A program made the position numbers and the translations under genes. This document shows, piece after piece, positions 1-8,537 of a stretch of 64,000 nucleotides of DNA. Numbering within the stretch: the stretch's first letter is position 1; each line of letters opens with the position of its first letter. Origin of the DNA: Paraburkholderia sp. BCC1885 (GTDB lineage Bacteria > Pseudomonadota > Gammaproteobacteria > Burkholderiales > Burkholderiaceae); the NCBI RefSeq assembly GCF_900996235.1, contig NZ_CAAJGM010000088.1, positions 1-64,000 on the forward strand. The letters run 5' to 3'. Below the pieces are notes generated by a model. It was not told the origin of the DNA and did no database searches. It was given only the letters and a program-made list of their open reading frames with translations.

Positions 1-50
1 AGACGCTGGCCGCATCGGACCACTCCGCGGTTTCCTTCCTCGAGGTTTAT

Positions 51-111
51 TCAACGCCTGCCCACACGCGCCGTCGTCACCCACGAGCTCGCGGTCGAGG
101 GCAGGCGTCGA
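51..111. repeat. 13-bp inverted repeat
   Basis: Arms at 51-63 and 99-111 are complementary over 13 bp with one mismatch (TCAACGCCTGCCC against GGGCAGGCGTCGA). The 35-bp spacer is GC-rich. It lies in the first 178 bases, where no convincing gene was seen, downstream of the glutaminase stop. There is no T-run, so it is not a clear intrinsic terminator. It could be a hairpin of the neighbouring transcript or part of an unseen upstream gene. Confidence 0.35.
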
Positions 112-178
112 ACAAACCTAAGCGAACTCCGCCATACATACCCGATTGACTAAAAGACCGCTCCCCCGACCCCCCCCA

Positions 179-1093
179 TCAAAAAATCGACATCCCGGTC
201 AGCGTCGTCAACATTTCCAGCGACTTCGCGCCGGCAAGCGAATTGCCATTCGCGTCGAGGCCAGGCGACCACACGCAAACCGCCATTTCCCTCGGCAACA
301 CCGCGACAATCCCACCGCCGACGCCGCTCTTGGCCGGCAATCCCACCCGATAAACAAAATCCCCCGCGGCATCATAAGTGCCGCAGGTCAGCATCAGCGC
401 TGACAAGCGCTTGGTCGAACTGCTATCGAGAATCCGCTCGCCGGTCGATGGCACGACGCCGCCATTACTCAGGAATAGCGCGGCCTTGGCCAGTTCGACG
501 CAACTCATCGAAATCGCGCATTGCCGGCAATAGGCGTCGACCACGGCATGGACCGGCATTTCCATATTGCCGAAGCTGGCCATGAAATGAGCCATCGCCT
601 GGTTGCGGTCCGCGTTCTGCAACTCGGACTGCGCGACGCGCGAGTCGTAATCGATCGTGACCTCGCTGGTCAGCCGCCGCATGAATTCCACCAGCGCCGT
701 CTCGGCCCGCACGAAACGGCGGCACAGCACATCCGTGACGACCAGCGCCCCGGCATTGATGAACGGATTGCGCGGCTTGCCGCGTTCCGCTTCGAGCTGC
801 ACCAGCGAATTGAACGGCGTGCCTGACGGCTCACGGCCCACGCGCTGCCACAGATCGTCGCCGAGCAACCGGAACGCCATGGTGCAGGCGAATAGCTTGG
901 AAATACTCTGGATGGAAAAACGCGTATCGGCCTGGCCGATGCGGAAAACTTCGCCGCCCGGCGTGACGATGGCCATGCCGAAGCTATCGGCCGGGACCGT
1001 CGCCAGCTCAGGAATGTAGTCGGCGACGCGGCCGGTTCCCAGATATGGCTGCAGATCTCGGTGAATCTGCTCAAGAATGCTTTGGTAGTTCAT
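179..1093 (-). CDS. glsA: Glutaminase (serine-type, GlsA family)
   Basis: This 304-residue protein is a cytoplasmic glutaminase of the beta-lactamase-fold family, which hydrolyses L-glutamine to glutamate and ammonia. The length is typical of the family. The catalytic SxxK motif is visible as S63-I-S-K66 within FSIQSISKLF. The family-typical stretches RNPFINAGALVV and SGVGGGIVAVLP are also present, the latter near the C terminus. The ATG has AAAGGAG upstream. It lies 30 bp after the stop of the exporter gene on the same strand, so the two may share a transcript. In enteric bacteria GlsA supports acid resistance by producing ammonia; whether it does so here is not shown by the sequence. Confidence 0.95.
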   Translation of the reverse strand: MNYQSILEQIHRDLQPYLGTGRVADYIPELATVPADSFGMAIVTPGGEVFRIGQADTRFSIQSISKLFACTMAFRLLGDDLWQRVGREPSGTPFNSLVQLEAERGKPRNPFINAGALVVTDVLCRRFVRAETALVEFMRRLTSEVTIDYDSRVAQSELQNADRNQAMAHFMASFGNMEMPVHAVVDAYCRQCAISMSCVELAKAALFLSNGGVVPSTGERILDSSSTKRLSALMLTCGTYDAAGDFVYRVGLPAKSGVGGGIVAVLPREMAVCVWSPGLDANGNSLAGAKSLEMLTTLTGMSIF

Positions 1094-1123
1094 GTGCCGA
1101 CAGGCGCTCCTTTAAATGCGCCC

Positions 1124-2698
1124 TCAATGCGCCCCGGCCGCATCCGGCCCGCCGCCGCCCTTGGCCGGCCGCGTAATCCAGATGAGCGGAATGATCAGGA
1201 TAAAGATGATTGCCGAGATGAAGAAGATGTCGTTTAAGCCCATCATCGCGGCCTGCGTGTTGACCGTGAAGTCGAACAGCGCATGCGAGGACTGCGTGTT
1301 CAGATGCAGCAGCGACTGGGTCGAATCGATTTGCTGATTGAAGAGCGGATTGTCGATCGAAGCACGCTCGGTCAGCCGCGCGTGATGCAGCACGGTGCGG
1401 TTATTCCACTCGTTGCCGGCAATCGAGGTGCCCACCGCGCCGCAGAACACCCGCGCGAAATTCGACAGGCCCGCAGCCGCCGGAATCTTGTTCGGTGGTT
1501 GCCCGGACAGGATGATCGCCGTCAACGGCACGAAGAACAGCGCCATCGGAATGCCCTGCAGCAGCGTGGGCAGCACCAGGTGCCACGTATCGATCTCGAT
1601 CACATATCTGGACCGCATATAAAACACAATCGCGAAGCCCACGAACGCCAGCGTGGCGATGACGCGCGCGTCCGAGCGCGGCAGCACCCGGCCCATCACC
1701 GGCGCGAGCAGCACGGCAAAGATGCCGAGCGGCGCGGTGACCAGGCCGGCGTCGACGGAGCGGTAATTCAGGTACTCCTGCATCCATTGCGGCAGCAGCA
1801 CGAGGTTGCCGAAGAACACGCCGTAGGCCACTGAAATAGCAATCGTGCCGCCCAGAAAATTGCGCTGCGTGAACAGGCGCAGATCGACGATCGGGTTGTC
1901 CTCGGTCAGTTCCCAGACGAGGAAGAACGCAAAACTGATCACCGCCGTGACGCCCAGAATGACGATCACCGGCGACGAGAACCAGTCGAGGTCCTTACCC
2001 TTGTCGAGCATCACCTGCAGCGAGGCGACCCAGGTGATCAGCAGGCCGAGCCCGACCACGTCGATAGGCGGCTTGCGGGTGGGCGTTTCGCGGGTGCGGT
2101 AGATCATCCACGTGACGCCGGCCGCGAAAATGCCCACCGGAATGTTGATGTAGAAGATCCACGACCAGCTATAGCTATCGGTGATCCAGCCGCCCAGCGC
2201 CGGTCCCGCAATCGGGCCGACGGTGGCGGTCATGGCCCATAGCGCGAGCGCCGTCGACGATTTCTCCTTTGGGTACGAGCCGAGCAGAATGGCTTGCGAG
2301 AGCGGAATCAGCGGGCCGGCCACCGCGCCCTGCAGCACCCGTGCGACCAGCAGGATGGGCAGCGTCGGCGCAATGCCGCACAGCCATGACGACAGCACGA
2401 ACATCAAAATGGCGCCGACGAACAGCTTGATCTGGCCGATGCGCTGCGTGAGCCAGCCGGTCAGCGGAATCGAGACGGCATTGGCCGCGGCGAACACGGT
2501 AATGACCCAGGTGCCTTCGTCCACCGAGACGCCGAGATTGCCCGAGATGGTGGGAATCGCGACGTTCGCAATCGACGTGTCCAGCACGTTCATGAAGGTG
2601 GCGAGCGCAACGGCGATCGTCGCGAGGACGAGCTGGCCGCCCTTCAGCGGCGGCGGTGGCGGCGGGGGCGATCCGGGCGCAGGGGTGGGCTGGCTCAA
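1124..2698 (-). CDS. DHA2-family MFS drug exporter (EmrB/QacA type)
   Basis: A multidrug:H+ antiporter of the 14-helix DHA2 family. The chosen start is TTG at 2698, preceded six bases upstream by GGAG; it gives 524 residues, the usual EmrB length, whereas the longer open frame adds 94 residues without membrane character. The protein starts with a Pro-rich segment (seven consecutive Pro), then TM1 with the DHA2 signature TFMNVLDTSIANVAIPTI and a motif-A-like GWLTQRIGQIKLF. The C terminus ends in a short Gly/Ala tail. No EmrA-type adaptor or outer-membrane partner is adjacent, so substrate and partners are unknown. It is followed closely by glsA. Confidence 0.9.
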   Translation of the reverse strand: MSQPTPAPGSPPPPPPPLKGGQLVLATIAVALATFMNVLDTSIANVAIPTISGNLGVSVDEGTWVITVFAAANAVSIPLTGWLTQRIGQIKLFVGAILMFVLSSWLCGIAPTLPILLVARVLQGAVAGPLIPLSQAILLGSYPKEKSSTALALWAMTATVGPIAGPALGGWITDSYSWSWIFYINIPVGIFAAGVTWMIYRTRETPTRKPPIDVVGLGLLITWVASLQVMLDKGKDLDWFSSPVIVILGVTAVISFAFFLVWELTEDNPIVDLRLFTQRNFLGGTIAISVAYGVFFGNLVLLPQWMQEYLNYRSVDAGLVTAPLGIFAVLLAPVMGRVLPRSDARVIATLAFVGFAIVFYMRSRYVIEIDTWHLVLPTLLQGIPMALFFVPLTAIILSGQPPNKIPAAAGLSNFARVFCGAVGTSIAGNEWNNRTVLHHARLTERASIDNPLFNQQIDSTQSLLHLNTQSSHALFDFTVNTQAAMMGLNDIFFISAIIFILIIPLIWITRPAKGGGGPDAAGAH

Positions 2699-3052
2699 TC
2701 GATTCTCCGGAGCAAAGTGTTGGGTGATGATGCCGTGCCGTGGCGCAGGCCGGCGGCGTGCAGGTGTCTTGACGTTCGAGGCGCTTTGCCGTGGCGAGGC
2801 GCGCGGCTGGCCGATTGCACGGCGAAGGTCGAACGGCAGCCAAAAGCATACCTGTATTCGCGCGGGAGGGTGATCGGAGCACCCGCGCCGGCGGGGCAAA
2901 GGCGGCAAAAAACCAGCCGAAAGCGTATGCTCGCGGCTGTGGACGGCATGCCGGCGCGGTGTCGCGCGAAGGCCCTGCATTCACCTGGAAGTCAGCAAGA
3001 GAAACCGAACGGTTACAGATACGGATCCACAACGGCAAGGAAGAGGAATCGC

Positions 3053-3736
3053 ATGGCCTGGGAACAATTCGAACACGGTTGGCGCCTCGCGCCGCTTAAG
3101 GCGCCGCAGAATGCGCCGGCTCGCGCACTGGTGGTGATGCTGCATGGCGTCGGCAGCAACGCGCAGGACCTGGTGCCGCTGGCGGATACCTGGCGCGACA
3201 CGCTGCCCGACGTCGCGTTCGCTTCGCTCGACGGCAGCGAGCGCTTCGACGGCGGCTTCGGCGGCCGGCAATGGTTCAGTCTGCGCGATGTGAACGAGGT
3301 CAACCGGGTGGGCCGCGTCGCCGATGCCTACCCCGCGCTGCGCCGCATGCTCGAAGCCGAACTGGCATATTGGCAGCTTTCTTTCGATCGGCTTGCGCTG
3401 GTGGGGTTCTCGCAAGGCTCGATGATGGCGCTCCATCACGCCGCCACGAGCGGCGACGCGCTTGCCGGCGTCGTGGCGTATTCCGGACGTCTCGCCTCGC
3501 CTGTTACTACGCAGGCGCGTGCGCCGTTGACGCTCGTACACGGCATCGAAGATCCGGTTATTCCGGTCGTGGAACTCGAACGCGCGGCTCATGCCTTCAG
3601 CGATGCCGGCTTTGCCGTGGGTGCATTCGCACTGCCTGGGATTGGTCATACGATTAATGCCGAGGGACTCGTGCTGGGGCGCGACGCATTAATTCGTGCA
3701 TTAGGGACAACCATTACCGGAAAAATGCCGAAATAA
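3053..3736 (+). CDS. Phospholipase/carboxylesterase-family serine hydrolase
   Basis: A 227-residue alpha/beta hydrolase of the phospholipase/carboxylesterase (YpfH-like) family, probably cytoplasmic. The start ATG follows a good AGGAAGAGGA ribosome site; the open frame extends further upstream but without protein-like sequence. The catalytic triad is visible: nucleophile S120 in GFSQG, D167 in HGIEDPVIP and H199 in GIGHT. The oxyanion-hole region is MLHGVGSN at about 29-36. The members split ester or thioester bonds of short acyl chains; the substrate is not predictable. It is transcribed away from the DHA2 exporter gene. Confidence 0.88.
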   Translation: MAWEQFEHGWRLAPLKAPQNAPARALVVMLHGVGSNAQDLVPLADTWRDTLPDVAFASLDGSERFDGGFGGRQWFSLRDVNEVNRVGRVADAYPALRRMLEAELAYWQLSFDRLALVGFSQGSMMALHHAATSGDALAGVVAYSGRLASPVTTQARAPLTLVHGIEDPVIPVVELERAAHAFSDAGFAVGAFALPGIGHTINAEGLVLGRDALIRALGTTITGKMPK

Positions 3737-3915
3737 ATAAGGCGGGCCTAAAGAATTTGATCTGCTTGCCGTTAATGGTTCAATAGCGCGAAAATCACGC
3801 GCGCCGTATAAATACTCCACGAGGTCTTTTGCCTCTCTATGTGGGATACGACGACGGCACGGGGAATCACCGCAGCGCCCAACAAGGGCGATAACGACAC
3901 ACGCAGAGCCTATCT

Positions 3916-4968
3916 ATGGCCAGACAGAAGCCGCACCATTCGCTGTTCAAGGGGCTGTTCCGTCACACCGTGGCGGTCGATCTCGGCACGGCCAATACCC
4001 TTATATACACCGACGACGGCGGCATCGTGCTGAACCAGCCGTCTGTCGTGTGTTTCCAGAAACACGACGAGGCGGGTCAGAAGCGTGTGGCGGTGGTCGG
4101 CAGTCAGGCCAAGCAACTGCTCGGCCGGGCGCCCAACAATCTCGAGACGGTGCGGCCCATGCGGCATGGCGTGATCGCCAATTTTTCGGCGGCTGAGCAC
4201 ATGATCCGGCAATTCGTCGATATGGCGCGGCCGCGGCCGTTCTTCGGCCGCCGCGCGGCGTTCACGATTTGCGTGCCGGCGGGCGCCACCCAGGTCGAAC
4301 GGCGCGCCATCAAGGAAGCCGCCGTGGCGGCGGGCGCCTGGAAGGTCAGCCTGATCGGCGAATCGCTGGCGTCGGCGGTGGGGGCGGGTTTGCCGGTGTC
4401 GTCGGCGACCGGCTCGATGGTGGTGGATATTGGCGGCGGCACGACGGAAGTCGGTGTGATCGCGCTGGGCGGCATGGCCTATAACGGCTCGATTCGCGTC
4501 GGCGGCGACCAGTTCGACTCGGCCATCGTCAACTATGTCCGCAATGTCTACGGTGTGCTGCTCGGCGAGCAAACCGCCGAGCACGTGAAAAAGACCATCG
4601 GCTCGGCGATGCGCGACGTGCCGATGGAGCGCATGAACGCGACCGGCCGCAGCGTCGACGACGGCCTGCCGCGCACGGTCGAGCTTAACAATCACGATAT
4701 GGCCGATGCCATCGACGGTCCGCTGCGGCAGGTGATCGGCGCGGTGAAAACCGCGCTGGAATGCGCCCCGGCCGAGCTGGTGACGGACATCGCCAACACG
4801 GGGATCGTCCTGACCGGCGGCGGCGCGCTGCTCGCCAACCTCGGGCGCCGTCTGACCGCCGAACTCGGTCTCGAGGTGCGCGTGGCCGACGAGCCGCTCA
4901 CCTGTGCGGTACGCGGCGCGGGCGCGGCGGCGGGCGCCGGTCTGCTGGACGATCTGGTCTACGAATAA
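3916..4968 (+). CDS. MreB/Mbl-type actin homologue, orphan paralogue
   Basis: A 350-residue MreB-family protein. The actin-fold nucleotide motifs are all present: phosphate-1 AVDLGTANTLIY (about 19-31), phosphate-2 VVDIGGGTTEVGVIAL (about 175-190) and the adenosine motif VLTGGGALLANLGRR near 300. The N terminus contains SLFKGLFRH, which could be the membrane-anchoring amphipathic helix. MreB organises lateral cell-wall synthesis, normally from an mreBCD-pbp2-rodA operon. Here no mreC or mreD is adjacent; the next gene, 54 bp downstream, is a hydrolase. It is therefore likely a second copy with a conditional role. Assignment to the family is firm, the special role is not known. Confidence 0.92.
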   Translation: MARQKPHHSLFKGLFRHTVAVDLGTANTLIYTDDGGIVLNQPSVVCFQKHDEAGQKRVAVVGSQAKQLLGRAPNNLETVRPMRHGVIANFSAAEHMIRQFVDMARPRPFFGRRAAFTICVPAGATQVERRAIKEAAVAAGAWKVSLIGESLASAVGAGLPVSSATGSMVVDIGGGTTEVGVIALGGMAYNGSIRVGGDQFDSAIVNYVRNVYGVLLGEQTAEHVKKTIGSAMRDVPMERMNATGRSVDDGLPRTVELNNHDMADAIDGPLRQVIGAVKTALECAPAELVTDIANTGIVLTGGGALLANLGRRLTAELGLEVRVADEPLTCAVRGAGAAAGAGLLDDLVYE

Positions 4969-5022
4969 CGCGCAGGATGCGGTGGGTGCGAGGCGCCCGC
5001 CGCGCTGTCTCCGAATCTATCT

Positions 5023-5880
5023 GTGACTCATCCCGATTCCGTTTCATCCCCATCGTTTATCGAATTGTCGAATGGCTTGCGCATGCCTTATGTCGTCGCA
5101 GGCGAGGGCGAGCTGCTGCTGTTCGTGCACGGCTCGTTGTGCGACTACCGCTATTGGCAGCCGCAACTTCAGGGGCTGGCGGCGCGTTATCGATGCGTTG
5201 CCGTGAGCCTCACGCACTACTGGCCGGTGACCGATACACCGTCCGCCGCGCCGTTTAGCTGGAGCCGTCACGCCGACGAGGTGGCCGAATTCATCGAGCG
5301 CTTCGGCGCCGGTCCCGCGCACGTCGTGGGTCATTCGCGCGGCGGCTGCGTGGCGTTTCATTGCGCGCGACGTCATGGGCAGCTGGTGCGCACCCTGACG
5401 CTGGCCGATCCGGGCGGCCCCTTGCAGATTGCCGGCAGGCCGGCTGCGCGCTTGCCGGAAACGGTGAATGCGCTGCGCGCGCGGGCGGCCAAGTTGATCG
5501 AAGCAGGCGAGGTGGAGGCCGGGTTACAGCTGTTCGTCGACTCCGTCAGCCGCCCTGGTTTCTGGGCGCGCAGCACCCCCGCGTTCCGCACGATGGCAAC
5601 CGATAACGCCCATACGTTGGCGCGCCAGTTCCGCGATCCCTTGCCGGCCTATACGTCGGAAGAGGCCGCGCAGGTGCGCTGCCCGGTCCTGCTGATCGAT
5701 GGCGAAAAGAGCCCTGACATGTTCCGGCGCACCGCGGCCGCGCTTGCGTCGTGGCTGCCGGATGCGCGGCGCGAGACGGTGCGCGGCGCATCGCATGGGA
5801 TGAATCTGGCGCACCCCGCCGCGTTTAATCGCTATATCGACGAATTTATTCGCGGCGCGGGTGCGGCGGGGCAGGGCTGA
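5023..5880 (+). CDS. Alpha/beta hydrolase
   Basis: A 285-residue alpha/beta hydrolase-1 family protein, cytoplasmic by absence of a signal peptide. Features seen are the oxyanion region FVHGSLCDYRYW (about 34-45), the nucleophile elbow GHSRGG with S105, an acid in the LLIDGEKSP region, and the catalytic His in GASHGMNLAHP near the C terminus. The start is a GTG with no clear ribosome site; an ATG at codon 21 would remove the first strand, so the GTG is preferred. It lies 54 bp after the MreB paralogue on the same strand and may be co-transcribed with it. The substrate is unknown. Confidence 0.85.
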   Translation: MTHPDSVSSPSFIELSNGLRMPYVVAGEGELLLFVHGSLCDYRYWQPQLQGLAARYRCVAVSLTHYWPVTDTPSAAPFSWSRHADEVAEFIERFGAGPAHVVGHSRGGCVAFHCARRHGQLVRTLTLADPGGPLQIAGRPAARLPETVNALRARAAKLIEAGEVEAGLQLFVDSVSRPGFWARSTPAFRTMATDNAHTLARQFRDPLPAYTSEEAAQVRCPVLLIDGEKSPDMFRRTAAALASWLPDARRETVRGASHGMNLAHPAAFNRYIDEFIRGAGAAGQG

Positions 5881-6043
5881 TTCGAGGAGCGCGGTACGGG
5901 TATCAGGTGCCGCGAAGGTGCCGCGAACTTACCGCGAACCGCAAGCTACGACCCGCAAGCCGCACGCGTCCGCATGACGGATTCGCGCTGCGGCTGCGGT
6001 CTGCCCAGATTATGTCCGTTCAGCGAATGCCTTGCGTTCGACA

Positions 6044-6445
6044 TCAAGCCTTGCGATGCGCGTCGGCATCGAGCGCGATCTCGGCTGCTTCGCCGACGAG
6101 GCCGTGATAGTACAGATGCACGCCGATCGCGAGCGAGTCGTTACGGATTTCCTGGAACGCCTTCCATGCCTTCACCGGCTCCTTGAACACCAGGTAGTGC
6201 GCTTCATTGGCGACCAGTCCGGCGACCTTATGCAGGCCATGGCTTTGCAGCCTGGAGACCAGGGCGTCGAGGCTCGCGTGCGTGCGCGCGTCGGTACGCG
6301 GATAAAGCATATGCAGCACAGCGACATTTTGTGTTTTCAGTGCCGCCGATAACGCCACCACGATGTCCTGGTGATTCAGCGCGGTGACGATGCTGTCTTC
6401 GGTGTGGTTGAGATCCGGAAACAGCGTTTCGAGTGAAGCGTTCAT
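6044..6445 (-). CDS. Hypothetical protein, 133 aa
   Basis: I do not recognise a family. The protein is soluble, without signal peptide or membrane segments, mostly alpha-helical in appearance and rich in Ala, Leu and His. The sequence looks protein-like throughout and the ATG is preceded by an AGGA. It stands alone, facing away from gltA, with an intrinsic terminator in its own leader (6473-6499), suggesting expression controlled by read-through or by an upstream short RNA. The gene could encode a small regulatory or stress-related protein, but nothing in the sequence decides this. Confidence 0.6.
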   Translation of the reverse strand: MNASLETLFPDLNHTEDSIVTALNHQDIVVALSAALKTQNVAVLHMLYPRTDARTHASLDALVSRLQSHGLHKVAGLVANEAHYLVFKEPVKAWKAFQEIRNDSLAIGVHLYYHGLVGEAAEIALDADAHRKA

Positions 6446-6925
6446 CTGATAGTCCTGTTCTTCTGACGGGATAAAAAGGCCCGCCGCGAGCGGCAGGCCA
6501 AAACAGCGATGTGTTTTGCAGGGGAAGCATTACACGGAAGCGAGTATCTCAGAGGATGCGCGCTTGCGCTGCATGCCCATGGCAATACATTGTTGCGTTC
6601 ACAACTTCGTCTTTCAATTGGCTGGCGGATTTTATCTGATCAATAATGCGCGCCGTGCAATGGTTGCAGGTTTCGTGACAGGTCATTTACAACGAGTGTT
6701 GCTTGGGCCGATATGCATTGTTGCAATCAATCGCCGCAATTAATAGGCGCAGCAGCCTTAAAATGCCAAGCCTGAGCCGGAGCATGGCGAGCAACGACAG
6801 GATGGCGGGAACTCAACCGTGTAGCGACAACGGTGTCATGCAGAGGAACCCCTGCCGTCGATCTGGTCTTTTAAGGCACTCGTAGTCCGGCACGTGTGCG
6901 ATGTGATAGCAAAAGGAAAGCGTAG
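6446..6925. other. Intergenic region between hypothetical gene and gltA
   Basis: These 480 bases hold no convincing gene. The left end has the leader terminator of the minus-strand gene. TTGTTGC occurs near 6593 and 6719 and ATGGTTGC near 6660, in a relatively AT-rich stretch that must contain the gltA promoter. No near-consensus sigma-70 promoter could be fixed. The gltA ribosome site is AAAGGAAAG shortly before the ATG. Confidence 0.5.
6473..6499 (-). terminator. Intrinsic terminator/attenuator in leader of the 6044-6445 gene
   Basis: Read on the minus strand, a 10-bp stem GGCCTGCCGC/GCGGCGGGCC (one G-U pair, tiny loop) is followed directly by five T. It ends 27 bases before the ATG at 6445, so it would stop transcription entering that gene from upstream. 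It may be an attenuator or the end of a short upstream RNA. Confidence 0.6.
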
Positions 6926-8227
6926 ATGAACGACTCTAAGACACACGCAACGCTGAAGTTTTCAGACAGCGACCAGACCATTGACCTGCCGATCTACAAG
7001 GGCACGCTTGGCCCGGACGTGATCGACATCCGTAAGCTGTATGGCCAGACCGGCAAGTTCACGTACGACCCCGGCTTCATGTCGACGGCGGCGTGCAACT
7101 CGGCCATCACTTACATCGACGGCGACAAGGGCGAGCTGCTGTATCGCGGTTACCCGATCGACAATCTCGCGCAGAATGCCGACTTCCTCGAAACCTGCTA
7201 TCTGCTGCTGAAGGGCGATTTGCCGAATGCGGCGCAGAAGAAGGAATTCGTCGACAGCGTCACGCAGCACACGATGGTGCACGAGCAGATGCACTTCTTC
7301 TTCCGCGGTTTCCGCCGCGACGCGCATCCGATGGCGATTCTGGTGGCCGCGGTGGGCGCGCTGTCGGCGTTCTATCACGATTCGCTCGACATCAATAACC
7401 CGCAGCATCGTGAGATTTCGGCGGCGCGCATGATCGCCAAGCTGCCGACGCTGGTGGCGATGGCGTACAAGTACACCGTCGGTCAGCCGTTCGTGTATCC
7501 GAGGAACGAGCTGTCGTATAGCGCGAACTTCATGCACATGATGTTTGCGAATCCCGCGGAAGAGTACAAGGTCAATGACGTGCTGGTGCGCGCCCTCGAC
7601 CGTATCCTCATCCTGCATGCTGACCACGAGCAGAACGCGTCGACCTCGACGGTGCGTCTGGCTGGTTCGTCGGGCGCGAACCCGTTTGCATGTATCGCAG
7701 CGGGTATCGCCTGCCTGTGGGGCCCCGCACATGGCGGCGCGAACGAAGCGGCGCTGAACATGCTGGAAGAGATCGGCTCGGTCGACAACATTCCTGAGTT
7801 CATCGCACAAGTGAAGGACAAGAACTCGGGCGTGAAGCTGATGGGCTTCGGTCACCGTGTCTACAAGAACTATGACCCGCGTGCCAAGCTGATGCGCGAA
7901 ACCTGCCACGAAGTGCTGGAAGAGCTGGGCCTGCACGACGACCCGCTGTTCAAGCTGGCCATGGCGCTGGAAAAAATCGCGCTGGAAGACGAATACTTCG
8001 TGTCGCGCAAGCTGTATCCGAATGTCGATTTCTATTCGGGCATCGTGCAACGCGCGCTCGGCATCCCGACTGCGATGTTCACGTGTATCTTCTCGATGGC
8101 GCGCACGGTAGGCTGGATTGCACAGTGGAACGAAATGATTGCGGATCCGGAGCAGAAGATTGGCCGTCCGCGTCAACTGTTCGTGGGCGACACGCCGCGT
8201 GAGGCAAAGCCGATTGCGAAACGTTGA
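6926..8227 (+). CDS. gltA: Citrate synthase (type II)
   Basis: Full-length 433-residue citrate synthase that condenses acetyl-CoA and oxaloacetate at entry to the TCA cycle. Catalytic residues lie in [12 protein letters not shown] (His), [15 protein letters not shown] (His) and NVDFYSG (Asp). The N-terminal domain with [12 protein letters not shown] and [20 protein letters not shown] identifies the proteobacterial hexameric type. The ATG has AAAGGAAAG upstream. In Burkholderia the main gltA usually follows sdhCDAB; here it is monocistronic, ended by a strong terminator, and flanked by unrelated genes. It may thus be a second copy, although this cannot be tested within the window. Confidence 0.96.
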   Translation: MNDSKTHATLKFSDSDQTIDLPIYKGTLGPDVIDIRKLYGQTGKFTYDPGFMSTAACNSAITYIDGDKGELLYRGYPIDNLAQNADFLETCYLLLKGDLPNAAQKKEFVDSVTQHTMVHEQMHFFFRGFRRDAHPMAILVAAVGALSAFYHDSLDINNPQHREISAARMIAKLPTLVAMAYKYTVGQPFVYPRNELSYSANFMHMMFANPAEEYKVNDVLVRALDRILILHADHEQNASTSTVRLAGSSGANPFACIAAGIACLWGPAHGGANEAALNMLEEIGSVDNIPEFIAQVKDKNSGVKLMGFGHRVYKNYDPRAKLMRETCHEVLEELGLHDDPLFKLAMALEKIALEDEYFVSRKLYPNVDFYSGIVQRALGIPTAMFTCIFSMARTVGWIAQWNEMIADPEQKIGRPRQLFVGDTPREAKPIAKR

Positions 8228-8537
8228 TTTGATTGTTCGATGCAGGTGACGTAAGCCCTAAGCTTTAGCCCTAAGTCCGGGCCGCGTTGTTCGGGCACGA
8301 CCACGAGCGAGCGGGCGCTGTTTCAGTCATGGAGCAGCGCCCGCTTTCTATTGGCGCAAAACTGCATGACGCGTGCCAATCCTGCCGGTGTGGTCGCTGT
8401 CTGTCGTGCCCGTAGCGTTTTGTTACGCCTTCGACGGGGCGCGCATGCGTAAATCCACCACACTCCTGTGTTAAGTTCGTTCGACGGGCGCAGACCCTCT
8501 ACAATCGGAACGAAGCCCATCGCACAGGAGCAAGCTG
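8228..8537. other. Intergenic region after gltA
   Basis: Apart from the gltA terminator at 8311-8351, these 310 bases contain no gene I can support. The right half should hold the promoter of the debranching-enzyme gene, whose ribosome site AGGAG lies just before its ATG. No promoter close to consensus was found. Confidence 0.5.
8311..8351 (+). terminator. Intrinsic terminator of gltA
   Basis: A perfect 10-bp stem GCGGGCGCTG/CAGCGCCCGC with a 14-base loop is followed by TTTCTATT. It lies 84 bp after the gltA stop. Confidence 0.7.

Noticed and set aside
1..150. Partial gene entering from the left end
   Set aside because: Plus-strand frames are open for 120-150 bases but show no recognisable protein end, and a hairpin lies there.
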